Shown here: piece after piece, positions 53,165 through 60,999 of the stretch
Position numbering within the stretch: position 1 is the stretch's first letter
Layout: each line of letters starts with the position of its first letter
Origin: Devosia lucknowensis
Lineage (GTDB): Bacteria > Pseudomonadota > Alphaproteobacteria > Rhizobiales > Devosiaceae
Assembly (NCBI RefSeq): GCF_900177655.1
Contig: NZ_FXWK01000001.1
Span: 868,001-932,000 of the forward strand
DNA length: 64,000 bases
Direction: 5' to 3'
Position numbers and translations under genes: made by a program
Notes under the pieces: model-generated
What the model was told of the DNA's origin: nothing
Seen by the model: only the letters and a program-made list of their open reading frames with translations
The model's database searches: none

Positions 53165-53199
53165 CGAAAACACCCGCGTCTCAGAGAGATGCGGGTGTT
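53165..53199 (-). terminator. Probable terminator after the DUF1127 gene
   Basis: AACACCCGC (53169-53177) pairs with GCGGGTGTT (53191-53199). On the minus strand the stem is followed by TTCG, giving a short TTTTCG tract. It lies 28 nt after the DUF1127 stop. Confidence 0.6.
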
Positions 53200-53226
53200 C
53201 GGTGCGAAGTAATCGGATCGTATCGA

Positions 53227-53376
53227 TTAGAGCGAGTTGGCATGGTCACGAGCAACGCGGCTGATGTCAGTGCGCGAAATGCCCAGATCATTGAGCTGAC
53301 GAGTGTCGAGAGCTGCGAGCTCACGCACGGTCTGCTGGTAGGCGGCCCACTTCTTGAAAGTCTTGCGAATGTCCAT
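53227..53376 (-). CDS. DUF1127 small protein
   Basis: Small protein of 49 residues: an N-terminal basic helix (MDIRKTFKKWAAYQQTVREL) followed by the DUF1127 core LDTRQLNDLGISRTDI. AGGAG stands 8 nt before the ATG. Alphaproteobacterial DUF1127 proteins are short, basic and Arg-rich; some have been linked to RNA turnover and phosphate or carbon metabolism, but the role is not general knowledge for this one. It carries its own hairpin terminator. A second gene of the same type lies 200 bp upstream. Confidence 0.9.
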   Translation of the reverse strand: MDIRKTFKKWAAYQQTVRELAALDTRQLNDLGISRTDISRVARDHANSL

Positions 53377-53522
53377 TTGGAAGTCTCCTGTCGTTTGCAA
53401 GGAAAGATATAGTCCGGCACAACTCGATCGAGCAGATGGAGATTGGTCAAACTTGCCATGCGTTTTGTGCAAGGCTTGGGCAGTGCTCATTCATTGTTCA
53501 TTCACACTGGTGGCAATGACAT

Positions 53523-53548
53523 GGCCGCCGGAGCGCTCTCCGGCGGCC
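53523..53548. terminator. Strong hairpin between the two small DUF1127-type genes
   Basis: A perfect 11-bp stem (53523-53533 with 53538-53548) with loop CGCT lies 29 nt after the stop of the upstream small gene (minus strand). No U-tract on either strand; position suggests a 3' end. Confidence 0.6.
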
Positions 53549-53577
53549 ACCGAAAGATTTGGCGCGTCGCGCATGGC

Positions 53578-53730
53578 TCAGCGATCGAATAGCGACTTTG
53601 TCATCTTCGCGAACTCGGGGCCGGTAATCCCCAAAACATCGGCATCACGCGTCGATGGAACATCCATTTCCCGCAACGTCTGCCTAATGTCCACGAGGCG
53701 CTTCAAGCGCCAGACGGCACGTACAAACAT
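53578..53730 (-). CDS. Second small DUF1127-like protein
   Basis: Translation of the minus strand gives 50 residues: MFVRAVWRLKRLVDIRQTLR at the start, then EMDVPSTRDADVLGITGPEF and AKMTKSLFDR. AGGGA lies about 9 nt before the ATG. Its size, basic first helix and the central D-x-L-G-I motif line up with the DUF1127 protein 200 bp away (QLNDLGISRTDI against DADVLGITGPEF). It is too short for standard open-frame cut-offs. It is more divergent and lacks the Arg-rich tail. It stands alone upstream of mipZ on the opposite strand. Confidence 0.7.
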   Translation of the reverse strand: MFVRAVWRLKRLVDIRQTLREMDVPSTRDADVLGITGPEFAKMTKSLFDR

Positions 53731-53992
53731 GGGTGTGGTCCCTTGCTGCAGCTTTGACTACGCGGGGACATTGCGCCGCTTCGAACTGGCTGACCAGCGG
53801 CGGCGCGACAGGTCGCGCATGCGCTCAATGCATGGATTATTCACCAAACCTTCGCAATTGTGGCAAGCTTGGACGCCTAAACTACGCACTATCCCGAGCG
53901 GCGCAGGCATTTGCTTTGGGTTCACCATGTTTTCCCTTGTGCGAAGCGTCCCAAATCAACACACTCCGCGCAACTGATTTGGGGAGTCGACA

Positions 53993-54889
53993 GTGCGGCA
54001 AGGCGCGCATGTCATCGTCGTGGGTAACGAGAAGGGTGGGTCGGGCAAGTCGACCACTGCCTTCCACCTGGCTGTGTTTCTTTTGTATCAGGGCCACAAG
54101 GTGGCTTCGATCGATGTCGACAGCCGCCAGCAGACGCTGACCCACTACGTTCGCAATCGCCGGGATTGGGCGCGCGCCAAGGGTCTGAGCCTCCCGCACA
54201 GCACGCACTATCATTTGCCGCTCGCACGCGGCGATTCGGCACACGAGAACCATCGCATCGAATTCGACCTGTTCCGTCAGGCCATCGGCGAGGTTGAGGG
54301 CAAGTCCGATTTCATCGTCATCGACACGCCCGGCTTCGACACGAACCTGGCGCGGTTGGCACATTCACTCGCCGATACGCTGATCACGCCGGTCAATGAC
54401 AGCCTCATCGATCTCAGCGTCATGGCGCAGGTCGATCCGATGACCGGTGAGCCGCGCGAACTCAGCCACTATGCGCGTCTGGTGCAGAGGGCGCGCTCGG
54501 AGCGTCTGGCGATCGACGGCAAGAACATCGACTGGATCCTGGTCCGCAATCGCATTTCTATGCTTTCCTCACGCAACATGCGCCAGGTGCAGACCATGCT
54601 CGAGCGCATCGCCATGCGTCTGGGCTGCCGGGTCGCCGACGGCATTGCCGAGCGTGTTATCTTCCGCTCGCTCTTTTCCACTGGGATGACGGTGTTCGAT
54701 CCGCTCGACGACGAGCTCCTCGGTGGCGTTCCGTCCATGTCGCATATGAGCGCCCGCCAGGAGTATCGAGCCCTCGTCAATGCGCTTAACCTGCCCGCTA
54801 GCCATCGCGCCGAAGCGCGTCGTGAGGTGCTCAACAGCATGCCTCACGACGTCAATCGCTTCGCCCATATGGCGCGGACGGAACAGTAG
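53993..54889 (+). CDS. mipZ: Cell-division positioning ATPase MipZ
   Basis: ParA/MinD-type ATPase of 298 residues that forms a gradient from the poles and blocks FtsZ assembly there. The deviant Walker A motif is GNEKGGSGKST (residues 11-21). IDVDSRQQTLTHYVRNRRDW is the conserved MipZ block around the switch region, and FIVIDTPGFDTNLARLAHSL is Walker B. MipZ in relatives is recruited by ParB at the pole. The GTG start has GGGGAG before it and a GAGTC site overlaps the leader. It converges on hxlR with a 7-bp gap. Confidence 0.93.
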   Translation: MRQGAHVIVVGNEKGGSGKSTTAFHLAVFLLYQGHKVASIDVDSRQQTLTHYVRNRRDWARAKGLSLPHSTHYHLPLARGDSAHENHRIEFDLFRQAIGEVEGKSDFIVIDTPGFDTNLARLAHSLADTLITPVNDSLIDLSVMAQVDPMTGEPRELSHYARLVQRARSERLAIDGKNIDWILVRNRISMLSSRNMRQVQTMLERIAMRLGCRVADGIAERVIFRSLFSTGMTVFDPLDDELLGGVPSMSHMSARQEYRALVNALNLPASHRAEARREVLNSMPHDVNRFAHMARTEQ

Positions 54890-54896
54890 AGCGCGA

Positions 54897-55313
54897 TCAG
54901 CCGCGCGCGTAGGCGATTTTGCGCGGCGTCTCCGCCGTTACCGCCAGTTCGCGCGAATCGTAGATCGCGCGCGCATCGACGATTGCGTGGTGGTTTTCGG
55001 CGGACCAGTCCCATAGGGCACTGATCGGCACTTGCAGCGTCTTGCCCAGCTCGGTGAGGCTGTATTCGACGCGGGGTGGCACTTCCGGATAGATGGTGCG
55101 CGTCACCAGGCCATCGCGTTCGAGGTTACGCAGCGTCAGCGTCAGCATGCGCTGCGACACTCCGTTGATCATCCGCTTGAGCTCGTTGAAGCGCAGCGTG
55201 CCGCTGCGGCCAAGCATGCCCACCACCATCACGCTCCATTTATCGCCGATGCGGTTCAGCACATCCGACATGGCGGAGCAGTTGGCCTGCTGTGAAGTAT
55301 CGGTCAGGGACAT
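54897..55313 (-). CDS. HxlR-family transcriptional regulator
   Basis: Winged helix-turn-helix regulator of 138 residues. CSAMSDVLNRIGDKWSVMVV followed by GMLGRSGTLRFNELKRMING and VSQRMLTLTLRNLERDGLVT is the HxlR pattern, with VPPRVEYSLTELG in the wing. A single N-terminal Cys (QQANCSAM) could serve in redox or aldehyde sensing, as in several HxlR proteins. A strong AAGGAGG precedes the ATG at 55313; the frame runs 14 codons further upstream. It lies 113 bp downstream of a PfpI-like gene on the same strand, with a repeated motif in between. Confidence 0.9.
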   Translation of the reverse strand: MSLTDTSQQANCSAMSDVLNRIGDKWSVMVVGMLGRSGTLRFNELKRMINGVSQRMLTLTLRNLERDGLVTRTIYPEVPPRVEYSLTELGKTLQVPISALWDWSAENHHAIVDARAIYDSRELAVTAETPRKIAYARG

Positions 55314-55352
55314 CTGTGCCTCCTTGGAAAGGAACTCAGGCACAAATATAGC

Positions 55353-55373
55353 CACAGTTACTATCCGTTACTA
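55353..55373. promoter_or_regulatory. Candidate operator upstream of hxlR
   Basis: The word CACAGTTAC occurs at 55353-55361, and GTTACTA is repeated at 55357-55363 and 55367-55373, one helical turn apart. It lies about 40-60 bases upstream of the hxlR start. CACAGTTAC recurs at 56023-56031 in front of the neighbouring PfpI-like gene. Binding by the HxlR protein is inference. Confidence 0.5.
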
Positions 55374-55426
55374 GCCCGTCGGATGCCGATCGGCACATGC
55401 CAGTCATGAACCCATGTGCGGACCGG

Positions 55427-55996
55427 TCACGCGGCCTGATGTTCTGTGCCATAAAGGCCAAGGTAAAAATCCAGGTCGCCGTTGCGCATGCCCAGAGCCT
55501 CGAGCACCGCTCCCGCGAAGCTGACCGGCGCGGTTCCTGGCGCCGTCACGATGCCACCGTCGAGCACGGCGCGCTGTGAGCTGACGTAATGTGCCACGCC
55601 GCCATATCCGGTATCCGGCAGACTTTCCGGCCCATTGGCGGTGTGCCTGATTGTGTCGAGCAGACCAGCGCGCGCCAGGGCCATGACACCATCGCAGATC
55701 CCGCCGATCGTCTTGCCGGCCGCATGGGCGTTGCGGAGCAGGTCAGAAATATCGGGGTAGTCATCGGTTGACCAGATCGTGCCGCCATTCACCAGGATCG
55801 CATCGACGCGATCGATCTCGATGTCTTCCACCGCCATATGGGGCACGACCTTAAGCCCGCCAGCGGAGGTGACCGGCTCTCCACCCGGTGTCGCGAAGCG
55901 TGTCTCCAGCCCATAATATTGCCGCGAGGCAGCATTGATCAGCGCTGTTTCCCAGTCTGCATAACCGGGGGTCAGGATCGTCACCAGGGTTGTCAT
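55427..55996 (-). CDS. DJ-1/PfpI-family protein, putative glutamine amidotransferase-like
   Basis: Second DJ-1 superfamily protein, about 189 residues. The elbow reads GGICDGVMALARAGLLD with the reactive Cys, the N terminus is LVTILTPGYADWETALINAA, and RVDAILVNGGTIWSTDDYPD forms the central turn. It belongs to a branch of stand-alone type 1 GATase-like proteins different from the PfpI protein at 52516. GAAGGAGACGAAAAC precedes the ATG at 55996. It is the likely partner or target of the hxlR gene downstream; HxlR regulators often control linked detoxification genes. Confidence 0.87.
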   Translation of the reverse strand: MTTLVTILTPGYADWETALINAASRQYYGLETRFATPGGEPVTSAGGLKVVPHMAVEDIEIDRVDAILVNGGTIWSTDDYPDISDLLRNAHAAGKTIGGICDGVMALARAGLLDTIRHTANGPESLPDTGYGGVAHYVSSQRAVLDGGIVTAPGTAPVSFAGAVLEALGMRNGDLDFYLGLYGTEHQAA

Positions 55997-56022
55997 GTTT
56001 TCGTCTCCTTCGTCAGAGATTG

Positions 56023-56031
56023 CACAGTTAC
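56023..56031. promoter_or_regulatory. Second copy of the CACAGTTAC motif
   Basis: Exact 9-base match to the motif upstream of hxlR, located 26 bases before the start of the PfpI-like gene. It lacks the second GTTACTA repeat. A shared regulator is inference. Confidence 0.4.
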
Positions 56032-56161
56032 ATGCGGCGCCGACATTTCGTGTCAGTACCTTCACAGCCCTGTCACCCGCCCCCGCTTTCCTTGAGCTTG
56101 TTCGGGTCGGCTGCTAAGAGGGGCGCCGTTTCCCGTCCGATCCGTCTGGAGTCTCTCCACC

Positions 56162-57313
56162 TTGCCGATTGTTCGCCGTTTCGTTCTCGCCCTGATGCTG
56201 TCCCTTACGGCGCTCGCGCCAGCCTGGGCCAATCCGCTGCTGGTGGTCGATCGGGCGACGCTGGACGTACTTTACGCCGAGGATGCGGGCCGCCCGTGGC
56301 ATCCTGCCTCGCTCACCAAGCTCATGACGGCCTACGTCGTGTTCGAGGAACTCGCGAAGGGCACGGTGACCATGGAGATGCCGGTCACCATTTCCCGCAA
56401 GGCTTTCAATCAGGCGCCGAGCAAGTCCGGCCTGCCCGTGGACAGTGCCGTTAGTCTCAAGGACGCGCTTTACATTCTGATCGTAAAATCGGCCAACGAC
56501 ATCGCCGTTGCGATTGCCGAAACCGTCGGCGGCAGCGAGGCGGACTTCGTGTCCAAGATGAACGATGCCGCGCAGCGCATGGGCCTGACGGCGACGCATT
56601 TCGTCAATCCACATGGCCTGCACGATCCGGCTCAGGTCACCAGTGCTCGCGACCTGGCGATCATCGCGCTCTACATCGAGCAGTCCTTCCCGCAATACAT
56701 GCCGATGTTCTCGACTGCCGTTGTCAGGCTCGGCAAGGCACGCCTCGAATCCAACAATGGCCTGCTTGAAGGTTTTGTCGGCACAACGGGGATGAAAACC
56801 GGCTACGTCTGCGCGTCCGGCCTCAATATCGTGGCCACCGTCGATCGCGACGGTCGCCGGCTGCTCGCCGTGGTTCTGGGCGGCTCGTCCGGGCGGGAGC
56901 GCAACGAGCGGGCAGCCGGTCTTTTCCTTGACGCACTTTCAGGGCGCCTTTCGCCCAAGGGGCAGAGCGTGCTGAGCCTGCCCAATGCGGTGGGCGCAGC
57001 ACCCGTGGACATGCGTTCGCAGATTTGCGGTGCCGAAGCCAAGGCCTATGTCGCAGCCCAGGAAGCGGCATTTCCGATGGGCCTGAAGGATCAGCCGTCC
57101 TATCTCACGGCCGACATCGCTCCCCGCGAGTATACCGCCGTCGATCTTGGACGCCTGCGGGCGGGAATCGCGCTGCCCCGTCCTCGCCCCTCGCATGTTC
57201 CGATGTTTACGACGCCAGTGGAAAGCGCAGCCATCGAGGATGTCCTCCGGCCGGCCATTACTGCCGGTGGCCTCGATATCGCGCTGCCGCGTCCGCGCCC
57301 GGCCGACCTTTAG
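56162..57313 (+). CDS. D-alanyl-D-alanine carboxypeptidase, DacC-like penicillin-binding protein
   Basis: Low-molecular-weight PBP of 383 residues that trims the terminal D-Ala from peptidoglycan stems. The active site is S50-L-T-K53, the second motif S110-A-N112, the third K212-T-G214. A signal peptide (MPIVRRFVLALMLSLTALAP, ending AWA) is produced from the TTG at 56162. The C-terminal segment beyond the catalytic domain has two similar repeats, IALPRPRPSHVP and IALPRPRPADL, whose role is unknown; there is no obvious amphipathic membrane anchor. The stop overlaps the convergent tusA stop by 4 bp. Confidence 0.92.
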   Translation: MPIVRRFVLALMLSLTALAPAWANPLLVVDRATLDVLYAEDAGRPWHPASLTKLMTAYVVFEELAKGTVTMEMPVTISRKAFNQAPSKSGLPVDSAVSLKDALYILIVKSANDIAVAIAETVGGSEADFVSKMNDAAQRMGLTATHFVNPHGLHDPAQVTSARDLAIIALYIEQSFPQYMPMFSTAVVRLGKARLESNNGLLEGFVGTTGMKTGYVCASGLNIVATVDRDGRRLLAVVLGGSSGRERNERAAGLFLDALSGRLSPKGQSVLSLPNAVGAAPVDMRSQICGAEAKAYVAAQEAAFPMGLKDQPSYLTADIAPREYTAVDLGRLRAGIALPRPRPSHVPMFTTPVESAAIEDVLRPAITAGGLDIALPRPRPADL

Positions 57314-57543
57314 GCCGCGCCCTTAGTCACCATGAAGCGCATGCCGTCCGGACCGTCGTCCTGGCTATAGGCATGACCATTCTGCCGACAGTGCAGCGGG
57401 ATATCTATCTTTGCCATCGGGTCCGTAACGAGGACCGTGATCGCGGTCCCTTCGGCGACTTGCGCCAGCCGCTTTTCCAGTTTCAGGACGGGCAGGGGGC
57501 ATTTGAGCCCCCTGGCGTCGATCACATCGGCGTCAGTTGCCAA
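57310..57543 (-). CDS. tusA: TusA-family sulfur carrier protein
   Basis: Sulfur-relay protein of 77 residues. The catalytic Cys is in DARGLKCPLPVLKLEKRLAQ (Cys-Pro-x-Pro motif), and VLVTDPMAKIDIPLHCRQNG completes the fold. TusA hands persulfide sulfur to tRNA thiolation and other acceptors. The TTG start lies 11 bp inside the 3' end of the CAP-domain lipoprotein gene, so it depends on that gene's transcript. The stop codon (TAA) overlaps the TAG of the convergent carboxypeptidase gene. Confidence 0.85.
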   Translation of the reverse strand: MATDADVIDARGLKCPLPVLKLEKRLAQVAEGTAITVLVTDPMAKIDIPLHCRQNGHAYSQDDGPDGMRFMVTKGAA

Positions 57544-58006
57544 GGACCAGTACCCAGTAGATGCCGTAGCTCGAAGTCGGGTTGTAGGCGACTGCCACGC
57601 CCGCCTTTGTCGCCGGTGCGACGAGACCCACGGCGTCGGCTGCATTATTGCGCCAGCCCGAGAATGTTTCGGCAAACGTCGCATAGCCGGCGCTGAGCTT
57701 CATCTGAACCAAGGCCTGCGGTTTCGTGGGCGCAGTGTTTGTCTGCGCATACTGGTTTGCCAGTGCCTGCGCGGTGCCGTTGAGGCCCGCATCGGCCACC
57801 AGCGGCGGCATGTTGCGGGTGGCGCGGTAGGCGTTGATCAGGCCGATCGCCTGCTGGCTGTCGAGCGTAGCGTTGGGCTGGTCCATGCGCGCCGAAAGGC
57901 CGGCGGAAAGCGCGCCGGGCGACGCTGGGCTACCGCCGAAGGACGAGCAGCCGGCCAGCACGAGGGCAACGGCGCCGGCGGTCAGCAGGGCACTTATCTT
58001 TGTCAT
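57533..58006 (-). CDS. CAP-domain lipoprotein
   Basis: Secreted protein of 157 residues with a lipobox (LVLAGCSS, Cys about residue 20) and a CAP/SCP-like domain. The domain is visible as AIGLINAYRATRNMPPLVAD with FAETFSGWRNNAADAVGLV and the closing YGIYWVLVLGN. The usual His of the CAP cavity near KPQALVQMKLSAG is not obvious, so the metal site may be incomplete. CAP proteins bind sterols, lipids or peptidoglycan; the bacterial roles are mostly unknown. tusA overlaps its 3' end by 11 bp. Confidence 0.85.
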   Translation of the reverse strand: MTKISALLTAGAVALVLAGCSSFGGSPASPGALSAGLSARMDQPNATLDSQQAIGLINAYRATRNMPPLVADAGLNGTAQALANQYAQTNTAPTKPQALVQMKLSAGYATFAETFSGWRNNAADAVGLVAPATKAGVAVAYNPTSSYGIYWVLVLGN

Positions 58007-58184
58007 GTCATTCCTTTCGGGGCACTCGTGGGCACTGGCCTTACCATGATCCGCCTTCCGTCCTGTTAATGTGGCGCAACCTGCGGCCGCTGCGGCGAAA
58101 AAGCGTCATCGGCGTTGATATCGGCCACAAAACAGGCATGGGGACTTTGCGGGGGAACGAAAGCCTGCAAAAAAGGGCAGGAAT

Positions 58185-59774
58185 GTGGGGGAGGCGACTC
58201 TGACGAGGGGGAACATCGCTCGTTCCAGCGAAGTGCGGGCGGCAACCGTTGCTGCCGGCTTCATCGTGCTGTGCGTCGCGGCCTTTGCCAGCGTGTTCGC
58301 TTTCTTTGTCTTTCAGGGCATTGCCCAGACACGCACGCAGCTCGAGGAACGATCGCAGGCCGCTGCTCAGGTCGTGGCGACCAATGCCGGCTGGATGGCG
58401 CAGGTCGCCAACCAGACCCTGCGGCGCGTCGATGCCATGCTCGGGCCCACCCTCTCCACCGATCCTCAGGTGCTCGAAGCGGCCGTTCAGGGCCTTCCCG
58501 GTGATATCGACGTCTACATCATCGATGCCGACGCCAACACGCTCTTTTCCACCGTGGACGGTGCAGAAAATGTCAGCGTAGCCGACCGGGAATACTTCAC
58601 CGCGCTGGAGGCGGGGGCGACTTCGTATACGTCGGGGATGCTGGTGAGCCGCCTCACCAATCAGAACATCTTCGTGTTTTCGCGCCGGCTCTCTCGCGAC
58701 GGTTCATTCGCCGGCGCAGTCATGGTGTCGTTCACCGACGCACTGGTGCAATCGTTCTGGTCCTATCTGGACCTTGAGCCTGGATCCACCATCAGTTTGA
58801 TCCGTCGCGACGGCCTGCTCATGGCCAGGTTTCCCAGCGTCTCCGAAGCGATTGATCTCTCCGACCACGTCCTTATCACCGACTATCTGCCACAGTCCGA
58901 AGCCGGGACGTATTTTTCCGAGGCATCGCCGGTGGACGGCATTTCGCGCGTAGTCAGCTATCGCGCCGTGCCGGGCACCGAAATCCTCGCACTGGCTTCC
59001 ATCGCGACGAACAAGACCTGGGACGACATGCGCGGCGCCATTATTGCCGTGATGATCATCGCAGCCCCGATTCTGGTGGGCCTCATCGTCGGGGGACTGT
59101 GGATCATCCGCCTCTTGCGACGCGATGCGGCCCGGCGGGAAGAACTCGAGGCGGCAAACGAGACCAATGTTCTGCTGTTCCGTGAAATCCACCACCGCGT
59201 GAAGAACAACCTCCAGTCGGTGCAGTCGCTGGTGCGCATGCAGGACATGCCCAAAAACGCCAAGATCGACCTGCAGAGCCGCCTGAGCGCCATGGCGGCG
59301 ATGCACGAGCACATCTACAAGCACGACCGCTACGAGGACATCGACGCTCACGACCTGGTGCGTGTCGTGGTTGACGAAGTCATTCATGCCTACGGAGCCG
59401 ATGTCGCGGTGAACTACGAGCTCGATCACGCACCGGTCGACCGCGACCATGCCACGCCGCTGTCGCTGCTTTTGAGCGAGCTCGTCACCAACGCCCTCAA
59501 ATATGCCTTTGCCGACGGACGTCAGGGCGCGATCACCGTCACCTTGCGCGACAAGGGCGGCGGGCGCGCTGACCTGATCGTGGCGGATGACGGTGTCGGC
59601 ATCGGCGAAGTTCCGGACGCGCCGGCCAGCATGGGCCTGCGCCTCATCCGCGGTGTCGTCTCGCAGATGGGCGGCACCTATCGATACGTCTCCGAAAACG
59701 GCACGCGGTTTGAAGGCGATCTCGCCCTTGCGACAGGCGGCCATGTGACACGGCATTGGCCCGAACGCGACTGA
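58185..59774 (+). CDS. Sensor histidine kinase, HisKA_2 type with PDC-like sensor
   Basis: Membrane kinase of 529 residues. Helix 1 (TVAAGFIVLCVAAFASVFAF) and helix 2 (AIIAVMIIAAPILVGLIVGG) bracket a periplasmic double-Cache-like sensor (DREYFTALEAGATSYTSGML and FVFSRRLSRDGSFAG are typical). The kinase core has the HisKA_2 H-box FREIHHRVKNNLQSVQSLVR (His336/337), the N-box LSELVTNALKYAFADG and the G-box ADDGVGIG. Ligands of such sensors are usually small organic acids or amines. No response regulator is encoded nearby. The GTG at 58185 has GGGCAGGA in front. Confidence 0.9.
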   Translation: MGEATLTRGNIARSSEVRAATVAAGFIVLCVAAFASVFAFFVFQGIAQTRTQLEERSQAAAQVVATNAGWMAQVANQTLRRVDAMLGPTLSTDPQVLEAAVQGLPGDIDVYIIDADANTLFSTVDGAENVSVADREYFTALEAGATSYTSGMLVSRLTNQNIFVFSRRLSRDGSFAGAVMVSFTDALVQSFWSYLDLEPGSTISLIRRDGLLMARFPSVSEAIDLSDHVLITDYLPQSEAGTYFSEASPVDGISRVVSYRAVPGTEILALASIATNKTWDDMRGAIIAVMIIAAPILVGLIVGGLWIIRLLRRDAARREELEAANETNVLLFREIHHRVKNNLQSVQSLVRMQDMPKNAKIDLQSRLSAMAAMHEHIYKHDRYEDIDAHDLVRVVVDEVIHAYGADVAVNYELDHAPVDRDHATPLSLLLSELVTNALKYAFADGRQGAITVTLRDKGGGRADLIVADDGVGIGEVPDAPASMGLRLIRGVVSQMGGTYRYVSENGTRFEGDLALATGGHVTRHWPERD

Positions 59775-59844
59775 TCGCGTCAAACCCGTGCCCTGCGCCA
59801 ATGCCCCGCTTGTGTGTTTCCCAATCGCGGGCTACCAGCACCTG

Positions 59845-60894
59845 ATGGCTCGACTTGGCTTTCTTGGCGCAATGAACCGCGACGTTGTCCTGCAGCGGCC
59901 CGCCGACGCCGTGTTGCCCGCGCTCGGCGTGATGGCCCCCGCCTTGCTCGAGACGCCTGTCCCCGATGAAGTTGGCGAACGCGGGACGCAGCTCCTGCGC
60001 GAACTCGGTGCCGATACCCACTTGGGTGGATCCGCCTTCAATGTCGCGCGCGTCGTCGCCCTTCTCAATGCGGACGCAGCCCACGACCTCGCATTCTTCG
60101 GCGTCGCCGGCCGGGTCGATGGGCGCTACCCGCATCGCGAAGCCCTGGCCGAATGGAGCGTGTCGAGCGACTTGGTCCAGTGTTCCGACGCCCCCCCTGC
60201 GACTTGCCTTGCCTTGGTCGAACCGCTGGGGCGGACGCTGCTGACCGCGCTGGGCGCGAATGCCGGGATAGCGGCCTGGCTCGAAGCAAATCACCTCGCG
60301 CTCGCGTCTGCGATTGCCCAGCGAGACATCATCCATGTCACCTCGTTCCTCGATCCCGCGGCCCCCTTGCTGATCGCTCGGATCCTGCAGTCTGCCAGGG
60401 ACCTCAATCCCGATATTGCCGTATCTCTCGATCCGGGGATGGGATGGATCGCGCCGGGTGGCGAAGCATTGGAGGCTCTCTTTGCCCAGGCCGACATTCT
60501 TCACCTCAATGCCGAGGAGCTCGATTGTCTCGGTGGACGGGGCAACGTCTCCACGATCGGAGCGCAACTCCGTCCTGGCTGGCTGATCGTCACGCGGACC
60601 CATCTCGCCGCAACCGTCCATCGGGAGACGGCGGCTGGTTTTCAAAGCACCGCCTTGCCCGAAGCCTCTCCCTTGCCGACCGCTTCGGTTGTCGACGCAA
60701 CAGGCGCAGGCGACACATTCTGCGGGGGGTTCCTCAGCCTTTACGAAGCTGATCCCGCTCAGGCTCCCGCAGCAGCGGAGCTTGGCTTTTCCCTGGCCCG
60801 TCACAAGGTAACGGTCTCCGGCCCACTGTCTGAAGGTACGCTGGCAGGTTGGGTACGACCGGACATTGGGTCGAGGCAGGCCGCGACGAACTAA
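59845..60894 (+). CDS. PfkB-family carbohydrate or nucleoside kinase
   Basis: Ribokinase-type kinase of about 349 residues. LGFLGAMNRDVV starts the fold, GGSAFNVARVVALLN gives the first signature, and VVDATGAGDTFCGGFLSLYE carries the catalytic Asp and anion hole. The substrate (ribose, nucleoside, fructose or tagatose phosphate) cannot be decided; the N-terminal insertion (residues 25-60) is unusual. The ATG at 59845 is chosen by family start; a GTG at 59788 would add 19 unrelated residues. It follows the histidine kinase gene by 70 bp and precedes ptsN by 105 bp, all on the plus strand. Confidence 0.83.
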   Translation: MARLGFLGAMNRDVVLQRPADAVLPALGVMAPALLETPVPDEVGERGTQLLRELGADTHLGGSAFNVARVVALLNADAAHDLAFFGVAGRVDGRYPHREALAEWSVSSDLVQCSDAPPATCLALVEPLGRTLLTALGANAGIAAWLEANHLALASAIAQRDIIHVTSFLDPAAPLLIARILQSARDLNPDIAVSLDPGMGWIAPGGEALEALFAQADILHLNAEELDCLGGRGNVSTIGAQLRPGWLIVTRTHLAATVHRETAAGFQSTALPEASPLPTASVVDATGAGDTFCGGFLSLYEADPAQAPAAAELGFSLARHKVTVSGPLSEGTLAGWVRPDIGSRQAATN

Positions 60895-60999
60895 CGCTGC
60901 CACTTTGCCCAGCCTCCGGGCACCTAGGCTGGCCATCCCGCGCCGACTGCTTTATCCCTTGTACCCATCTTGGTTGACCAGAGGACCATCATAGCCAAC

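Noticed and set aside
53733..54140. Plus-strand frame running into mipZ
   Set aside because: It overlaps mipZ out of frame, is rich in Arg/Ser as shadow frames are, and the real small gene lies on the other strand.
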